Positions 51,487 to 61,047 are shown, counted from the stretch's first letter. The stretch is 64,000 nucleotides of DNA from Chthoniobacter flavus Ellin428 (GCF_000173075.1 NZ_ABVL01000006.1:186001-250000), one strand, 5' to 3'. Numbers and translations are program-made. Notes: a model not told the origin generated them from the sequence alone.

Positions 51487-54153
51487 ATGACCGATAAGAC
51501 CCGCGTTCGCAAAGTCATTCAGCCCTTGGTCGGTTCCATTGCCGCACTGTTGCTGGGAAGTGTTGTTACGCATGCCGTAGTGCCGGCAGCCACGACCGCG
51601 ACCTGGTTGTCGAATCCGGCCGATGGAAATTGGACGAATTCAGCCAATTGGAGTCCAGGCGCTCCGGCGAGTTCCCCGAGCACGACAACGATCTTCAACA
51701 ACTCGACGATCACCAATATCACGCTTCCGACGTTCTCGTTTACGGAGGTCGGCAGCATGGTGTTCAACCCGAATGGCGACTCCTTTACGTTTAACGTCAA
51801 CAACGCCGGCTTCGCCATCGCAGGTGACGGCATCCTCAATAACTCCGGCAAGACGCAGAACTTCATCATCGGTTCAAATGCGGACCTCGAGTTCTGGAAC
51901 TCCGCCACGGCTGGGTCGAAAACCACCTTCACCGTGATGGGGGCAGCGGACGGCGGAGAAGGGATCGGCGGCCGGCTGATTTTCCAGGACAGTTCGTCTG
52001 CCGGGGCAGCCACCATCATTGCGATGGGCGGACCGGCACCGACCTTCTTTTTCTCCCCCGCTCCGACCACGGGCGGCGGTGTCTTCTTCCAAGGGGATTC
52101 CCAAGGCGGACAGGCCGCAGTGAAACTCTATGGGAATGGTTTCCTTGACATCAGCGAGCACAATCCCGGCAGCGTGACAATCGGCTCGTTGGAAGGCAAC
52201 GGAATCGTTTTCTTGGGTTCCAACAACCTGACCGTGGGTAGCAATAACCGAGACACGGTTTTCTCCGGCAGCATTCAGGACGGTGGTGAAGGCTCCATTT
52301 TTGGTCCGCCCGCTCCGGTGTTTTCATTGTCTGGCACCGGTGGCTCCTTCACCAAAATCGGCACCGGCACGCTCACGCTGACCGGCATCAATACTTATAC
52401 CGGCAACACGATCATCAATGGGGGCGCCCTAATTGTGGATGGCTCGATTGCGAGCCCGTTTACCTATGTCAATCCCGGTGGCCTGCTCGGCGGCCACGGT
52501 ATCATTGGCGGTTCGGTGATCAATAGCGGTCTCGTCAGCCCAGGCAATTCGCCCGGCACCTTGACGATCAACGGCAATTACACGCAAAACTCGAATGGCG
52601 GCTTGCTCATCCAGGTAGCTTCGCGCTCGGTGTACGATCGTCTCGTCGTCGGCGGCACGGCCAGCCTGGGCGGCATGCTTTTCGTTGTTCCAACCGATCC
52701 GCCGAAACTCAAGGTCGGTCAGAAGTTCGAATTCTTGACCGCTGCAGGTGGAGTAGGCGGCACGTTTGGCGACGTCATCACGGAAACGAACACGCTCCTG
52801 CGCTTCAAGGCCATCTACGGCAGCAATGAAGTGACGCTGAAGAGTTTCGTGGCGCCCTTCACGGGCCTGAGCGGCCTGACGCCGAACCAGCAGTCGGTCG
52901 CCAATGCGCTCGACGATTTGGTGGACCACGGCGGGGGCCACAAGTTGATCAATTTCCTCGCGACGCAGCCGGTTGGCAATCTGCCCGGCGACTTCGACAA
53001 ACTCGCGGCCGAGGAATTCACCTCGATCTTCGCGATTGGGACGTCCTTCGACAGCGTGCAGTCGCTGAACCTGTTGGAGCACTTTGACAATCTGCATTCC
53101 GGGACCGGCGGCTTCAGCGCAGGCGGCCTGGCGTTGAATGGCTTCAACGTCAACTACAATGGCCCGATCCAGATCCGCAGTGGTGTGGCTGGCCCGAATG
53201 GCGATGACGGCAAGGGTAGCAAGGAAGTGCAGCAGGTGATACCCGCCGAGAATCGCTGGGGCGCATTCCTCACCGGCACCGGCCAATGGGTGGGCGTGAG
53301 CGACGATGCCAACGCCAAGGGCTACGATATCGCGACCGGTGGCTTCACTTTGGGCCTCGACTACAAGGTCACGCCGAATATTGCGGTTGGTGTGATGGCC
53401 GGCTATGTCGGCACCGGCGTCGATGCTGCCGATGGCGGTCGCGTATTCGTCAATGGCGGCAAGCTGGGTCTCTATGCGACCTGGTTCCAGAACCGGCAAC
53501 CTGCCGCGCCGGCTCCCACGGGGCTGTCGAAGGATTCCTCGAAGGAAGCGCCCGCGGCGCCGGTCGAGGTGGATCCGGGATTCTATGCGGATGTCGCGGT
53601 CGTGGGCGGCTACAGCAGCTACGATACGCGTCGTGCGGGTCTCAACGGCACGGCTCGCGGTGATACCGATGGCGGCGACCTGAACGTGCTCTTTGGCACG
53701 GGTTATGACTTCAAGCGGGGCAACTTTACCTTCGGTCCGACGGCGAGCTTCAACTACACGTATGTCGGGGTGGGTAGCTTTACCGAATCCGGCTCGCTCG
53801 CGCCGTTGGCAATCGGGTCGCAGTCCCAGGAATCGATTCGCACGGCTTTCGGCATGAAGGCCAGCTACGACTGGCACGTGGGCGGGCTGTTGATCAAGCC
53901 GGAGTTGCGTGCCGCCTGGCAGCACGAATACGGCGATTCGACTTACGCGCTCAACTCGAGCTTCGCCGACGGCAACGCCGGCAACTTCACCGTCTGGGGC
54001 CCGCGTATCGGTCGCGATAGCTTCCTGCTCGGAGCAGGCTTCGCCATTCAGCTCAGCGAACGTTGCTCGACCTACTTCTACTACGATGGCGAGCTCGGCC
54101 GCACCCGCTACGACTCGCACGCCGTCACCGGCGGTGTCCGCGTGGCGTTCTAA
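51487..54153 (+). CDS. Type V autotransporter with beta-helix passenger and C-terminal barrel (copy 1)
   Basis: 888 residues from ATG 51487 (MTDKTRVRKVIQPLVGSIAA), giving a signal peptide. The passenger has a repeat-like beta-strand region and the segment NTYTGNTIINGGALIVDGSI, then LGGHGIIGGSVINSGLVSPG and NSPGTLTINGNYTQ, the autotransporter-associated repeat. A hydrophilic linker follows, then the barrel from about residue 580: GAFLTGTGQWVGVSDDANAK, VGVMAGYVGTGVDAADGGRV, GDLNVLFGTGYDFKRGNFTF, ending in GVRVAF with the terminal Phe of outer-membrane barrels. Surface adhesin or structural role. Followed by its own terminator. Confidence 0.9.
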   Translation: MTDKTRVRKVIQPLVGSIAALLLGSVVTHAVVPAATTATWLSNPADGNWTNSANWSPGAPASSPSTTTIFNNSTITNITLPTFSFTEVGSMVFNPNGDSFTFNVNNAGFAIAGDGILNNSGKTQNFIIGSNADLEFWNSATAGSKTTFTVMGAADGGEGIGGRLIFQDSSSAGAATIIAMGGPAPTFFFSPAPTTGGGVFFQGDSQGGQAAVKLYGNGFLDISEHNPGSVTIGSLEGNGIVFLGSNNLTVGSNNRDTVFSGSIQDGGEGSIFGPPAPVFSLSGTGGSFTKIGTGTLTLTGINTYTGNTIINGGALIVDGSIASPFTYVNPGGLLGGHGIIGGSVINSGLVSPGNSPGTLTINGNYTQNSNGGLLIQVASRSVYDRLVVGGTASLGGMLFVVPTDPPKLKVGQKFEFLTAAGGVGGTFGDVITETNTLLRFKAIYGSNEVTLKSFVAPFTGLSGLTPNQQSVANALDDLVDHGGGHKLINFLATQPVGNLPGDFDKLAAEEFTSIFAIGTSFDSVQSLNLLEHFDNLHSGTGGFSAGGLALNGFNVNYNGPIQIRSGVAGPNGDDGKGSKEVQQVIPAENRWGAFLTGTGQWVGVSDDANAKGYDIATGGFTLGLDYKVTPNIAVGVMAGYVGTGVDAADGGRVFVNGGKLGLYATWFQNRQPAAPAPTGLSKDSSKEAPAAPVEVDPGFYADVAVVGGYSSYDTRRAGLNGTARGDTDGGDLNVLFGTGYDFKRGNFTFGPTASFNYTYVGVGSFTESGSLAPLAIGSQSQESIRTAFGMKASYDWHVGGLLIKPELRAAWQHEYGDSTYALNSSFADGNAGNFTVWGPRIGRDSFLLGAGFAIQLSERCSTYFYYDGELGRTRYDSHAVTGGVRVAF

Positions 54154-54475
54154 GTTTTTACCCTGACGCGAACCGGCCTCGGGCAACCGACCGCCGGCAG
54201 ATCGCAAGACACCCGTCATCCTGTGCTTCGCTCGGGATGACGGTGTTTTTTTTGGCGGGGCCTTCGCGCTTTCCCGGCTGGCTTGCATTGCGGGGGAAGA
54301 TTGGGGGATGGTCATCGGTGACGCTGCGTGGCCGCACCTGCCCGATCGGCCTTCACTCTCCCACCAAAGCATGCCCTCTCCTGTGTGCTTACGTCGATTC
54401 GCGGAGAAATGAGATTGCCTTTTACCCGGTGTTTTACCAACACTCCGCCGGCGTAGTGCACAACCGCTGTTAACT
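54154..54475 (+). other. Intergenic region between tandem autotransporters
   Basis: 322 bases without a gene. It holds the terminator of copy 1 and the conserved leader of copy 2 (GATTGCCTTTT 54413-54423, CAACACTC 54438-54445, ACCGCT 54463-54468). A GC-rich stretch between them shows nothing else I recognise. Confidence 0.7.
54209..54253 (+). terminator. Intrinsic terminator of autotransporter 1
   Basis: ACACCCGTCATCC pairs with GGATGACGGTGT (one bulge) and is followed by eight Ts (54246-54253). Classic rho-independent terminator, about 55 bases past the stop. Confidence 0.92.
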
Positions 54476-57100
54476 ATGACGACCGAAAAACTCCGTTCCC
54501 GTCTCCCGATCAAACCCCTCGTTGGCTCCGTCGCCGCGTTGCTCCTTTGCAGCCATGCTTTCGGCAAGCCCGAAACCAGCGATATCACCTGGCTGACCGC
54601 TCCGAGCGACAATAACTGGTTCAATAGTTCCAACTGGTCGCCCGCGATTGTTCCCGACAATTCCGGCACGACCGCGCATTTCGATCAGTCGAACATCACG
54701 AATCCTGACCTGGGTGACAGTTTCATCCAACTCGGCGGAATCACGTTCAACTCTGGCGCGAACGCTTACACCATCAACGTCAACGATAGTTCCGTGCAAT
54801 TCTGGAACACGGGCATCGTGAATCAATCCAAGGTCACCCAGAATATCGTGGTCGGTGGCGGTTCCGACGGCGGCGGGACGATTGAATTTTTCAACAGCGC
54901 TACGGCCGGGCAGAACACCACCATTACCCTCCTCGGTTCAGTCACCGGTGGTGAGGGTTCGGTCGTCCACTTTTGGGATACTTCCAGCGCCGGCGGTGCC
55001 ACCATCGTCGCCATGGGTAACGGCGGCACGCTGTCGGGCAACGTAGGGGGAGGCGCCGGCATTTACTTTCTGGATGATTCCACCGGCGGCACCGCCGCGA
55101 TCAAAGTCTACGGCAACGGTTTCCTGGACATCAGCAATCACAACCCGGGCAGCGTGATGATCGGTTCCCTCGAAGGAAACGGCAACGTATTCGTCGGCTC
55201 CAACAACCTGGCCGTTGGCAGCAACGACCGCAGCACGATCTTCTCCGGCTCCATTCAGGATGGTGGCGAAGGCGGCGGTACCGGCGGTTCGCTGACCAAG
55301 ATCGGCACGGGCACGCTCACGCTGACCGGCATCAATACTTATACCGGCAACACGATCATCAATGGGGGCGCCCTCATTGTAGATGGTGTGATTGCCAGCC
55401 CGTTCACCTTTGTCAATCCCGGTAGCACGCTGGGTGGCCACGGCATCATTGGCGGTTCAGTGATCAATAACGGCCTCGTCAGCCCCGGGAACTCGCCCGG
55501 CACCTTGACGATCAATGGCAACTATGCGCAAACCTCGATCGGCGGATTGCTCATCCAGGTGGCCACGCATCACACTTTCGACCACCTGATCATCGGCGGC
55601 GCGGCCAGTTTGAGCGGTACGCTGTATGTCCAGCCCCTCGACATCCCGAAGCTCAAGAAGGGCGAGAAGTTCCAGTTCCTGACCGCAGGAGGCGGCGTGA
55701 GTGGAACCTTTGGCGAGGTGGTCCAGGATAAGAGCACGTTGATGCGCTTCAAGGTGAAATACGGCAGCAACGACGTCACCCTGAGGACCTACGTCGCGCC
55801 TTTCACCAGCATCGGCGGCCTCACGCCGAATCAGCAGTCCGTGGCCTCCGCCCTCAATCAACTAACGAACGACAAGAACGCCAGCAAGCTGATTAACTTC
55901 CTCGCCACCCAGCCGATCGGCAACCTGTCCGGCGACTTCGATAAGCTGGCCGCCGAGGAATTCACCTCCATCTTCACCATCGGCACGTCGTTCGACAACG
56001 TGCAGTCGCTCACCCTGCAGAGCTACCTCGACTCGCTGCGTTCCGGCACCGGCTACAGCGCGGGCGGCCTCGCGCTCAATGGCTTCAGCGTCAACTACGC
56101 CGGTCCGATCAGCTTCCGCACCGGCGCCGCCGGTCCCAATGGCGACGACGGCAAGAGCAGCAAGGAGGTGCAGCAAGTCGCACCCGCCGAAAATCGCTGG
56201 GGCGCCTTCCTCACCGGCACCGGTCAATGGGTCGGCGTGAGCGACGACTTCAACGCCCGGGGCTACGACATCGCTACTGGCGGCTTCACCCTCGGCGTCG
56301 ATTACAAGGTCTGCTCACACTGCGCCGTCGGCATCATGGCCGGCTACGTTGGCACCAGCGTCGATGCGGCCGATGGCGGTCGCGTCCTCGTCAACGGCGG
56401 CAAACTCGGCCTCTACGCCACGATGTTCCAAAACCGCCAGCCCGCCCCGCCCGCGTCCACTGGCCTGTCCAAGGATTCCTCCAAGGAATCGAAGCAAGTG
56501 GTCGTGCCCGCCGAAGTCGATCCCGGCTGGTATGCCGATATCGCCGTCGTCGGCGGCTACAGCAGCTACGACCTGCACCGTTCCGGCCTCGAAGGCACCG
56601 CCCGCGGCGACACCGATGGCGGCGACCTCAATGTCCTCTTCGGAGCCGGCTACGACTTCAAGCGCGGCAACTTCACCTTCGGCCCTACCGCCAGCTTCAA
56701 CTACACCTACGTCGGCGTCGGCAGCTTCACCGAATCCGGCTCACTGGCTCCCTTGCGCATCGACTCCCAAGGCCAGGAATCCATCCGCACCGCCTTCGGG
56801 ATGAAAGCCAGCTACGACTGGAAAGTCGGCGGCCTCCTGATCAAGCCCGAACTGCGCGCCGCCTGGCAGCACGAGTACGGTGACAGCGCCTACGCCCTCA
56901 ACTCCAGCTTCGCCGACGGCAACGCCGGCAACTTCACCGTCTGGGGCCCGCGCATCGGCCGCGACAGCTTCCTGTTGGGCGCCGGCTTCGCCATCCAACT
57001 GAGCGACCGCCTGTCCACCTACTTCTACTACGACGGCGAACTCGGTCGCACCCGCTACGACTCCCACAGCGTCACAGGCGGCGTCCGGTTGGCCTTCTAA
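54476..57100 (+). CDS. Type V autotransporter, tandem paralogue (copy 2)
   Basis: 874 residues from ATG 54476 (MTTEKLRSRLPIKPLVGSVA) with signal peptide. It is colinear with copy 1: SSNWSPAIVPDNSGT, the repeat NTYTGNTIINGGALIVDGVI, LGGHGIIGGSVINNGLVSPG, NSPGTLTINGNY, and the barrel GAFLTGTGQWVGVSDDFNAR to GVRLAF. The passenger is somewhat shorter and diverged while the barrel and repeat region are nearly identical, including a 65-base identical tract. A Cys pair, KVCSHCAVGIMAG, is present in the barrel where copy 1 has KVTPNIAVGVMAG. Probably an outer-membrane surface protein arising by duplication. Confidence 0.9.
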   Translation: MTTEKLRSRLPIKPLVGSVAALLLCSHAFGKPETSDITWLTAPSDNNWFNSSNWSPAIVPDNSGTTAHFDQSNITNPDLGDSFIQLGGITFNSGANAYTINVNDSSVQFWNTGIVNQSKVTQNIVVGGGSDGGGTIEFFNSATAGQNTTITLLGSVTGGEGSVVHFWDTSSAGGATIVAMGNGGTLSGNVGGGAGIYFLDDSTGGTAAIKVYGNGFLDISNHNPGSVMIGSLEGNGNVFVGSNNLAVGSNDRSTIFSGSIQDGGEGGGTGGSLTKIGTGTLTLTGINTYTGNTIINGGALIVDGVIASPFTFVNPGSTLGGHGIIGGSVINNGLVSPGNSPGTLTINGNYAQTSIGGLLIQVATHHTFDHLIIGGAASLSGTLYVQPLDIPKLKKGEKFQFLTAGGGVSGTFGEVVQDKSTLMRFKVKYGSNDVTLRTYVAPFTSIGGLTPNQQSVASALNQLTNDKNASKLINFLATQPIGNLSGDFDKLAAEEFTSIFTIGTSFDNVQSLTLQSYLDSLRSGTGYSAGGLALNGFSVNYAGPISFRTGAAGPNGDDGKSSKEVQQVAPAENRWGAFLTGTGQWVGVSDDFNARGYDIATGGFTLGVDYKVCSHCAVGIMAGYVGTSVDAADGGRVLVNGGKLGLYATMFQNRQPAPPASTGLSKDSSKESKQVVVPAEVDPGWYADIAVVGGYSSYDLHRSGLEGTARGDTDGGDLNVLFGAGYDFKRGNFTFGPTASFNYTYVGVGSFTESGSLAPLRIDSQGQESIRTAFGMKASYDWKVGGLLIKPELRAAWQHEYGDSAYALNSSFADGNAGNFTVWGPRIGRDSFLLGAGFAIQLSDRLSTYFYYDGELGRTRYDSHSVTGGVRLAF

Positions 57101-57148
57101 AGCCACGGAAGGACGCCCCCCCGGCGGTCCGAAAGTTCACGAATCTCC

Positions 57149-57183
57149 AAACGCCTCGCAATAACCCGTTGCGGGGCGTTTTT
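57149..57183 (+). terminator. Intrinsic terminator of autotransporter 2
   Basis: AACGCCTCGCAA pairs with TTGCGGGGCGTT (one G-U) around the loop TAACCCG, followed by five Ts. About 50 bases after the stop codon. Confidence 0.9.
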
Positions 57184-57296
57184 GATTTCATGGCTTCTGT
57201 TAATCGACGTCCGAGATGCTTTCATCATGTAGCTCTGCTCTGTCGAAGCCCCAAGCGGATCAGGGCCGCGACGGAGCGCAGCCCTCCAAGATGTGA

Positions 57297-58733
57297 TTAG
57301 CTCTGCCCGGCGGGGACGGGCTGCAGTCGTCCCCGGGCGACGGCGGACTGTTCGCGGTCGCGGAGCCATTGCTTTACCTCGGTGGGGTAGAAGGCGAGGA
57401 GGACTTTGTCGTAGACGAGTTTGCCTTCGCTGGTGAGGGAGAGAGTGGCGGTGTCGGGGCTCTTGGCGGTGACAGGGGTGCCGGGGGAGGGGTGGTCGGC
57501 GATGAGGCCGGCGTCGCGGGTCAGGCGGAGGGGTTCGGAGAAGTCTTCGTCGAAGGAGCTACCGAAGGTGCGGTGGTAATCGGCGCGATCGAGGGGTTCG
57601 CCTTCGCCGAGGGTAAGGGCGATGTAGCGCAGGCGGCTGCCGCTGGCGTCGAGGGGAAAGATTTCGTGCACGGGGCTGCGGCTGGATTCAATGCTCTCGA
57701 GGTAGGCGGCGAGATCGGCATGGTTGCGGTAGATGGTGCCGTTGAGCCGGGAGCGGGAGCTGAGGCCGACGCTGAATTGCTGGCCGTGGCTGGTCAGGTC
57801 CCGGAAGGTGGCGGCGCGCTGGCTGCCGGGGTCGGTGCCGGTGCTGCGGATGAAGGTGTGGCCGCGGGTTTGCCGGTAACCGAGCTCGGTGGCGGTGTGG
57901 CGGACGAAGGCCCGCCAGCGGATGAGCCGGTGCGGGCCGAGGCGTTCGTCTTCGCCGAGCTTTTGCGCCACGGGGGTGCGCTCGTTGACCCGCAGGTTGT
58001 AGGCGGTGATGGAGTGGGCGCCGCTGGCCGAGACGAGCTGGAGGTCGCGCCGGAAGTGCTCCTCGGTTTGCCCGGGGAGGCCGTAGATGAGGTCGACGTT
58101 GACCATGAGTCCGCAGCTTACCAGTTTCGCGCAGGTGGCGAGGGCGACTTCGCCGGCGTGCTTGCGGCGGATGTGGTCGAGCACTTCATCGTGGGTGGAC
58201 TGGATGCCCATGCTGACCCGGCCGATCTGGTGCCGGAGGAGGACGTCGATGTGGGCGTCGGTCAGGGAATCGGGCGAGCATTCGACGGTGTGGGTGATGG
58301 GGCCGCGGACGACGTGACGAAAGATGGCGGTGAGGGTGCGGTCGAGGAGTTCGGGGGGCAGGGCGGTGGGAGTGCCGCCGCCGACGAAGAGCTGGGTGAG
58401 CGGGGTGCCGGGCGGGATCCAGGCGAGTTCCTTTTCCAGGGCATCGACGTAGCGGGCCATAGTTTCGCGGGTTTCGCCGATGCGCTTGGCGTAGAAGCAG
58501 AAGCTGCAGGCGTAATTGCAAAACGGGATGTGGGCGTAGATGCCGATGGGGCCGCCGACTTCGGCGTAGGCGGGGCGGGGGGCGTGCTCGGCTTTCTGAA
58601 ACGCCGGCGCGGACATGGGGTAGATGTTCGGCGGGGCGAAGGTGAGGTAATTGAAATAGCCGAGGGCCTCGAAGATTTCCTTGATCCTCGATTCAGCGGG
58701 CAGGCCGGGGATGGATGGGAGGGTGGCGGTCAA
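57297..58733 (-). CDS. HemW/coproporphyrinogen-oxidase-like radical SAM protein
   Basis: About 478 residues if started at TTG 58733; ATG 58616 is an alternative, but EIFEALGYFNYLTFAPPNIY upstream of it looks coding. The open frame beyond 58733 crosses a dispersed repeat and is not protein. The 4Fe-4S motif is PFCNYACSFCFYAKR (CxxxCxxC), followed by LFVGGGTPTALPPELLDRTL, HTVECSPDSLTDAHIDVL, GRVSMGIQSTHDEVLDHIRR and VDLIYGLPGQTEEHFRRDLQ, all HemN/HemW-like. It is last in the five-gene cluster; HemW-like members in such clusters often act on unusual substrates, so haem synthesis is not assured. Confidence 0.85.
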   Translation of the reverse strand: MTATLPSIPGLPAESRIKEIFEALGYFNYLTFAPPNIYPMSAPAFQKAEHAPRPAYAEVGGPIGIYAHIPFCNYACSFCFYAKRIGETRETMARYVDALEKELAWIPPGTPLTQLFVGGGTPTALPPELLDRTLTAIFRHVVRGPITHTVECSPDSLTDAHIDVLLRHQIGRVSMGIQSTHDEVLDHIRRKHAGEVALATCAKLVSCGLMVNVDLIYGLPGQTEEHFRRDLQLVSASGAHSITAYNLRVNERTPVAQKLGEDERLGPHRLIRWRAFVRHTATELGYRQTRGHTFIRSTGTDPGSQRAATFRDLTSHGQQFSVGLSSRSRLNGTIYRNHADLAAYLESIESSRSPVHEIFPLDASGSRLRYIALTLGEGEPLDRADYHRTFGSSFDEDFSEPLRLTRDAGLIADHPSPGTPVTAKSPDTATLSLTSEGKLVYDKVLLAFYPTEVKQWLRDREQSAVARGRLQPVPAGQS

Positions 58734-58863
58734 GGCGTGGGGGTGAGTGGGGATTTGTGGAGGGGTGCGTTTTGCAGGTAGGGATGGCGCGCCGCGCCGT
58801 CCTCGGCGGGGAGGAGAGGAGCGTGTGCTTTTCGGGTGTCGGCGGGAGCCCACGCGAAGCGTC

Positions 58864-58974
58864 CACTGGGAGCGGCGACTTCCCAGTCGCTGACCGTACT
58901 CCATGCGCGTAGCGCCACGCTTTTGGGGCGTCGCTCCGCGACGCAGGGCGACCGGGAGATCGCCCCTCCCAGTG
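58864..58974. repeat. Three-hairpin dispersed repeat, copy 2, with 15-bp inverted ends
   Basis: Ends CACTGGGAGCGGCGA and TCGCCCCTCCCAGTG are inverted with one mismatch. Inside: stem GCGACT/AGTCGC, conserved core CTTTTGGGGCGTCGCTCCGC then GACGCAGGGC, stem GGGCGA/TCGCCC. Aligned to 42873-42992 the hairpin arms differ but still pair. No flanking target duplication was found. Confidence 0.8.
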
Positions 58975-59002
58975 TTTTGCTCTGTTGGCACGGTTCCATC
59001 TT

Positions 59003-60154
59003 TTAAGCTCCCGCCGTGATGACGGCTGCGGGCTGGGCGTCGCGCTGTGGGAGATGGAAGGCGCGGATGAGGCTGCGGGTGATGGCTTCCACGCCATTCG
59101 CGCCGAGGGATTCGAAGAAGCGGTGCTGACGGGCGGCGAGTTCGTCGGGGTTGGAGGAAGACCACCACCATTGAAGTGCAGCGGGAAAGAGCTCATTCGC
59201 GACCGGGTTGGTGCTGATTTGAGCGATGATGTTGCGGACGAGCGTCGTGCGGTCTTGCTCCGAGACGGTGGTGAAGTCTGGCATGCTGCCCATGGCTTCA
59301 TACCAGGCAAAGGAGCCCGTAGCCAAATTGGCGGCTCGCAGCGACTCGAGGATGCGCCACTGGGAATAGTTTTGCGGCGGGAGGAAGAAGGCGGGGATGC
59401 CGAACTGAAAGCATTCGAGCGTGGTGGTCAGCCCGGGGGAAGTTAAGATCCCTCCGGCGTTGCCGAGTGTGCGAAGGGCGCTGTCGTGGAACGCGCTCAC
59501 GATTTCGATGGCTTGCTTGGGAAATGTATTCCGCAAGTGCTGGGCGGCGTGACGTCCGGCCAATAAGGTGATGCGTCCACCGAAGGACTGGCCGATCCTG
59601 CCTCCCAGAACACCGCGCACGACGAATTCGCTGTAGGCGCGGTCTTCCGCGGTGTGGCCCTCGGGCATTTCGCAACCGCCGAGATTGATGACCAATCCGC
59701 CAGTGCGCTCGCGAGGTGCCGGTGGCAACGGTTCGACGATGGGACCGACAGGCGTGGCGCCGGCGATGGGTGCGGTGGGGAGGAAATTCTGCACCCAATA
59801 GCGGCGGGCGCGGGTGAAGGGCTCGGGGATTTCGCGGCGCATCCAGGAGAGGCTATCCGCGACGTAGACCGGCTTGCCTGCGGCCAGCGCGAGGCTGGCG
59901 AAGTCGCGGTCCATCATCGAGAAGAGGCCGTCTGCGGCGGCGATGCGTTGAACGATTTGCGGATCGCTGGCCCGCGCTTCCACGACTTCGTCGAAGGCGC
60001 CGGGATCGGCGGCGGCCATTTCGTAGGCGATGCCGTGGCCGAGGAAGACGGTGCGCATTCCCGCGGCGCGCAGCCTGCGGGCGATGAGCAGGAGCTTCAC
60101 CGCCGGCCCGTAGCCAAACGGAAACGCGCAGCAGATGAGCGTGGGGGCGCTCAT
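59003..60154 (-). CDS. GT-B-fold glycosyltransferase (family 28/MurG-like)
   Basis: 383 residues starting with ATG that overlaps the previous stop (ATGA). It begins PTLICCAFPFGYGPAVKLLL, typical for a nucleotide-sugar GT-B N-terminal domain, with MRTVFLGHGIAYEMAAADPG after it. The C-terminal donor-binding half has GGILTSPGLTTTLECFQFGI then FFLPPQNYSQWRILESL, matching the donor loop (P-G/T-x-E) of MurG/cytosylglucuronate synthase-like enzymes. Located between the THI5-like gene and the radical SAM gene. It may glycosylate the small molecule made by the operon. Family assignment is by motif only. Confidence 0.78.
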   Translation of the reverse strand: MSAPTLICCAFPFGYGPAVKLLLIARRLRAAGMRTVFLGHGIAYEMAAADPGAFDEVVEARASDPQIVQRIAAADGLFSMMDRDFASLALAAGKPVYVADSLSWMRREIPEPFTRARRYWVQNFLPTAPIAGATPVGPIVEPLPPAPRERTGGLVINLGGCEMPEGHTAEDRAYSEFVVRGVLGGRIGQSFGGRITLLAGRHAAQHLRNTFPKQAIEIVSAFHDSALRTLGNAGGILTSPGLTTTLECFQFGIPAFFLPPQNYSQWRILESLRAANLATGSFAWYEAMGSMPDFTTVSEQDRTTLVRNIIAQISTNPVANELFPAALQWWWSSSNPDELAARQHRFFESLGANGVEAITRSLIRAFHLPQRDAQPAAVITAGA

Positions 60155-61017
60155 GCAGGAATGCCGGCGACGGCTTCCTTGAGAAAACTGCCTTCGTAAA
60201 AGCGTTCGCGCGGCGCGCTCTCGATATAGCGCATGCGGGTCATCAAATTGAGGACGCTCTGGATGGCCTCGGAATTTTCGAGCGCGTGGAGGTTGGGCTT
60301 GTTGACCCGGAGCGCGTTGCGAATGAATTTTTCGCCGACGCCGATGTAGCCGGCGGCGATGGCGGCGGATTCGTCGGGTTGCGCTTCGACGAATTGCGCG
60401 CCCTGGACGAAGGCGGCGACGACGTGGCGGACGAGGTCGGGGCGTTCCTCGATGATGCTGGCGGTGGTGGTGAGCGAGCAGCCGGGCGCGCCGGGCCAGA
60501 GGTCGCCGGTGCGGCGGACGATGCGGCCGATGCCGAGGTCGGAAAGCATGGTGGCGTAGGGCTCGACCATGGAGGCGGCGTCGGCGCCCTGGCCGACGAG
60601 GGCGAGGATGGCGCCGTCGCCGGAAGGCATGCGCACGAGTTCCACGCCATCCCAGCCGAGGCTGTTCAGCATGCCCATGGCGGTGAGATCCTTGATGCCG
60701 CCACGCTGCGGGATGGCGACTTTGCGGACTTCGTCGTCGCGCAGGCCGGCGCGGACGACGATGGCGGCTTCTTCGTGGCCGGAGCCGCAGATGGTGACCA
60801 GCGGCTCACCGTGGGCGCGAGCGGCGGCCACGCGGGTCCAGGGCATGACGGCGAAATGCACTTCGCCGTTGAGGAGCCGCTCGGGGACCATCCAGGCAGT
60901 GGGGGCGACATTGACATTCACTTCCAACCCTTGCTCGCCGAAGAATCCTTTGGCGTGGGCGATGTATCCGGGAAGCTGGCAAATCCCACGGAGCAAGGAG
61001 AATTGGATGGTTTCCAT
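60151..61017 (-). CDS. Cytosolic THI5/NMT1-like (SsuA fold) protein
   Basis: 288 residues with no signal peptide or lipobox: METIQFSLLRGICQLPGYIA starts directly with the binding-protein fold. HAKGFFGEQGLEVNVNVAP, VHFAVMPWTRVAAARAHGEP, VRKVAIPQRGGIKDLTAMGM, GQGADAASMVEPYATMLSDL are the usual periplasmic binding protein 2 elements. No ABC permease or ATPase is near. Cytosolic members with this fold are enzymes (THI5 HMP-P synthase, MqnA/MqnD). The fungal CCCFC THI5 motif is absent. Its placement between a methyltransferase and a glycosyltransferase suggests an enzyme rather than a transporter component. Confidence 0.8.
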   Translation of the reverse strand: METIQFSLLRGICQLPGYIAHAKGFFGEQGLEVNVNVAPTAWMVPERLLNGEVHFAVMPWTRVAAARAHGEPLVTICGSGHEEAAIVVRAGLRDDEVRKVAIPQRGGIKDLTAMGMLNSLGWDGVELVRMPSGDGAILALVGQGADAASMVEPYATMLSDLGIGRIVRRTGDLWPGAPGCSLTTTASIIEERPDLVRHVVAAFVQGAQFVEAQPDESAAIAAGYIGVGEKFIRNALRVNKPNLHALENSEAIQSVLNLMTRMRYIESAPRERFYEGSFLKEAVAGIPA

Positions 61018-61047
61018 TTGTGATACCGGTTGAAGAGGAAAGGGATT

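Noticed and set aside
52429..54669. 746-residue minus-strand open frame
   Set aside because: Antisense shadow of autotransporter 1; composition is that of reversed Gly/Asn-rich coding.
57369..58781. 470-residue Gly/Ala-rich plus-strand open frame
   Set aside because: It is exactly antisense to the radical SAM gene, is composed of low-complexity codon shadows, and has no family motif; the opposite strand carries clear CxxxCxxC and HemW motifs.
58734..59171. N-terminal extension of the radical SAM reading frame
   Set aside because: It translates across a dispersed hairpin repeat and into the GT gene; Arg/Pro-rich, no homology to the family.
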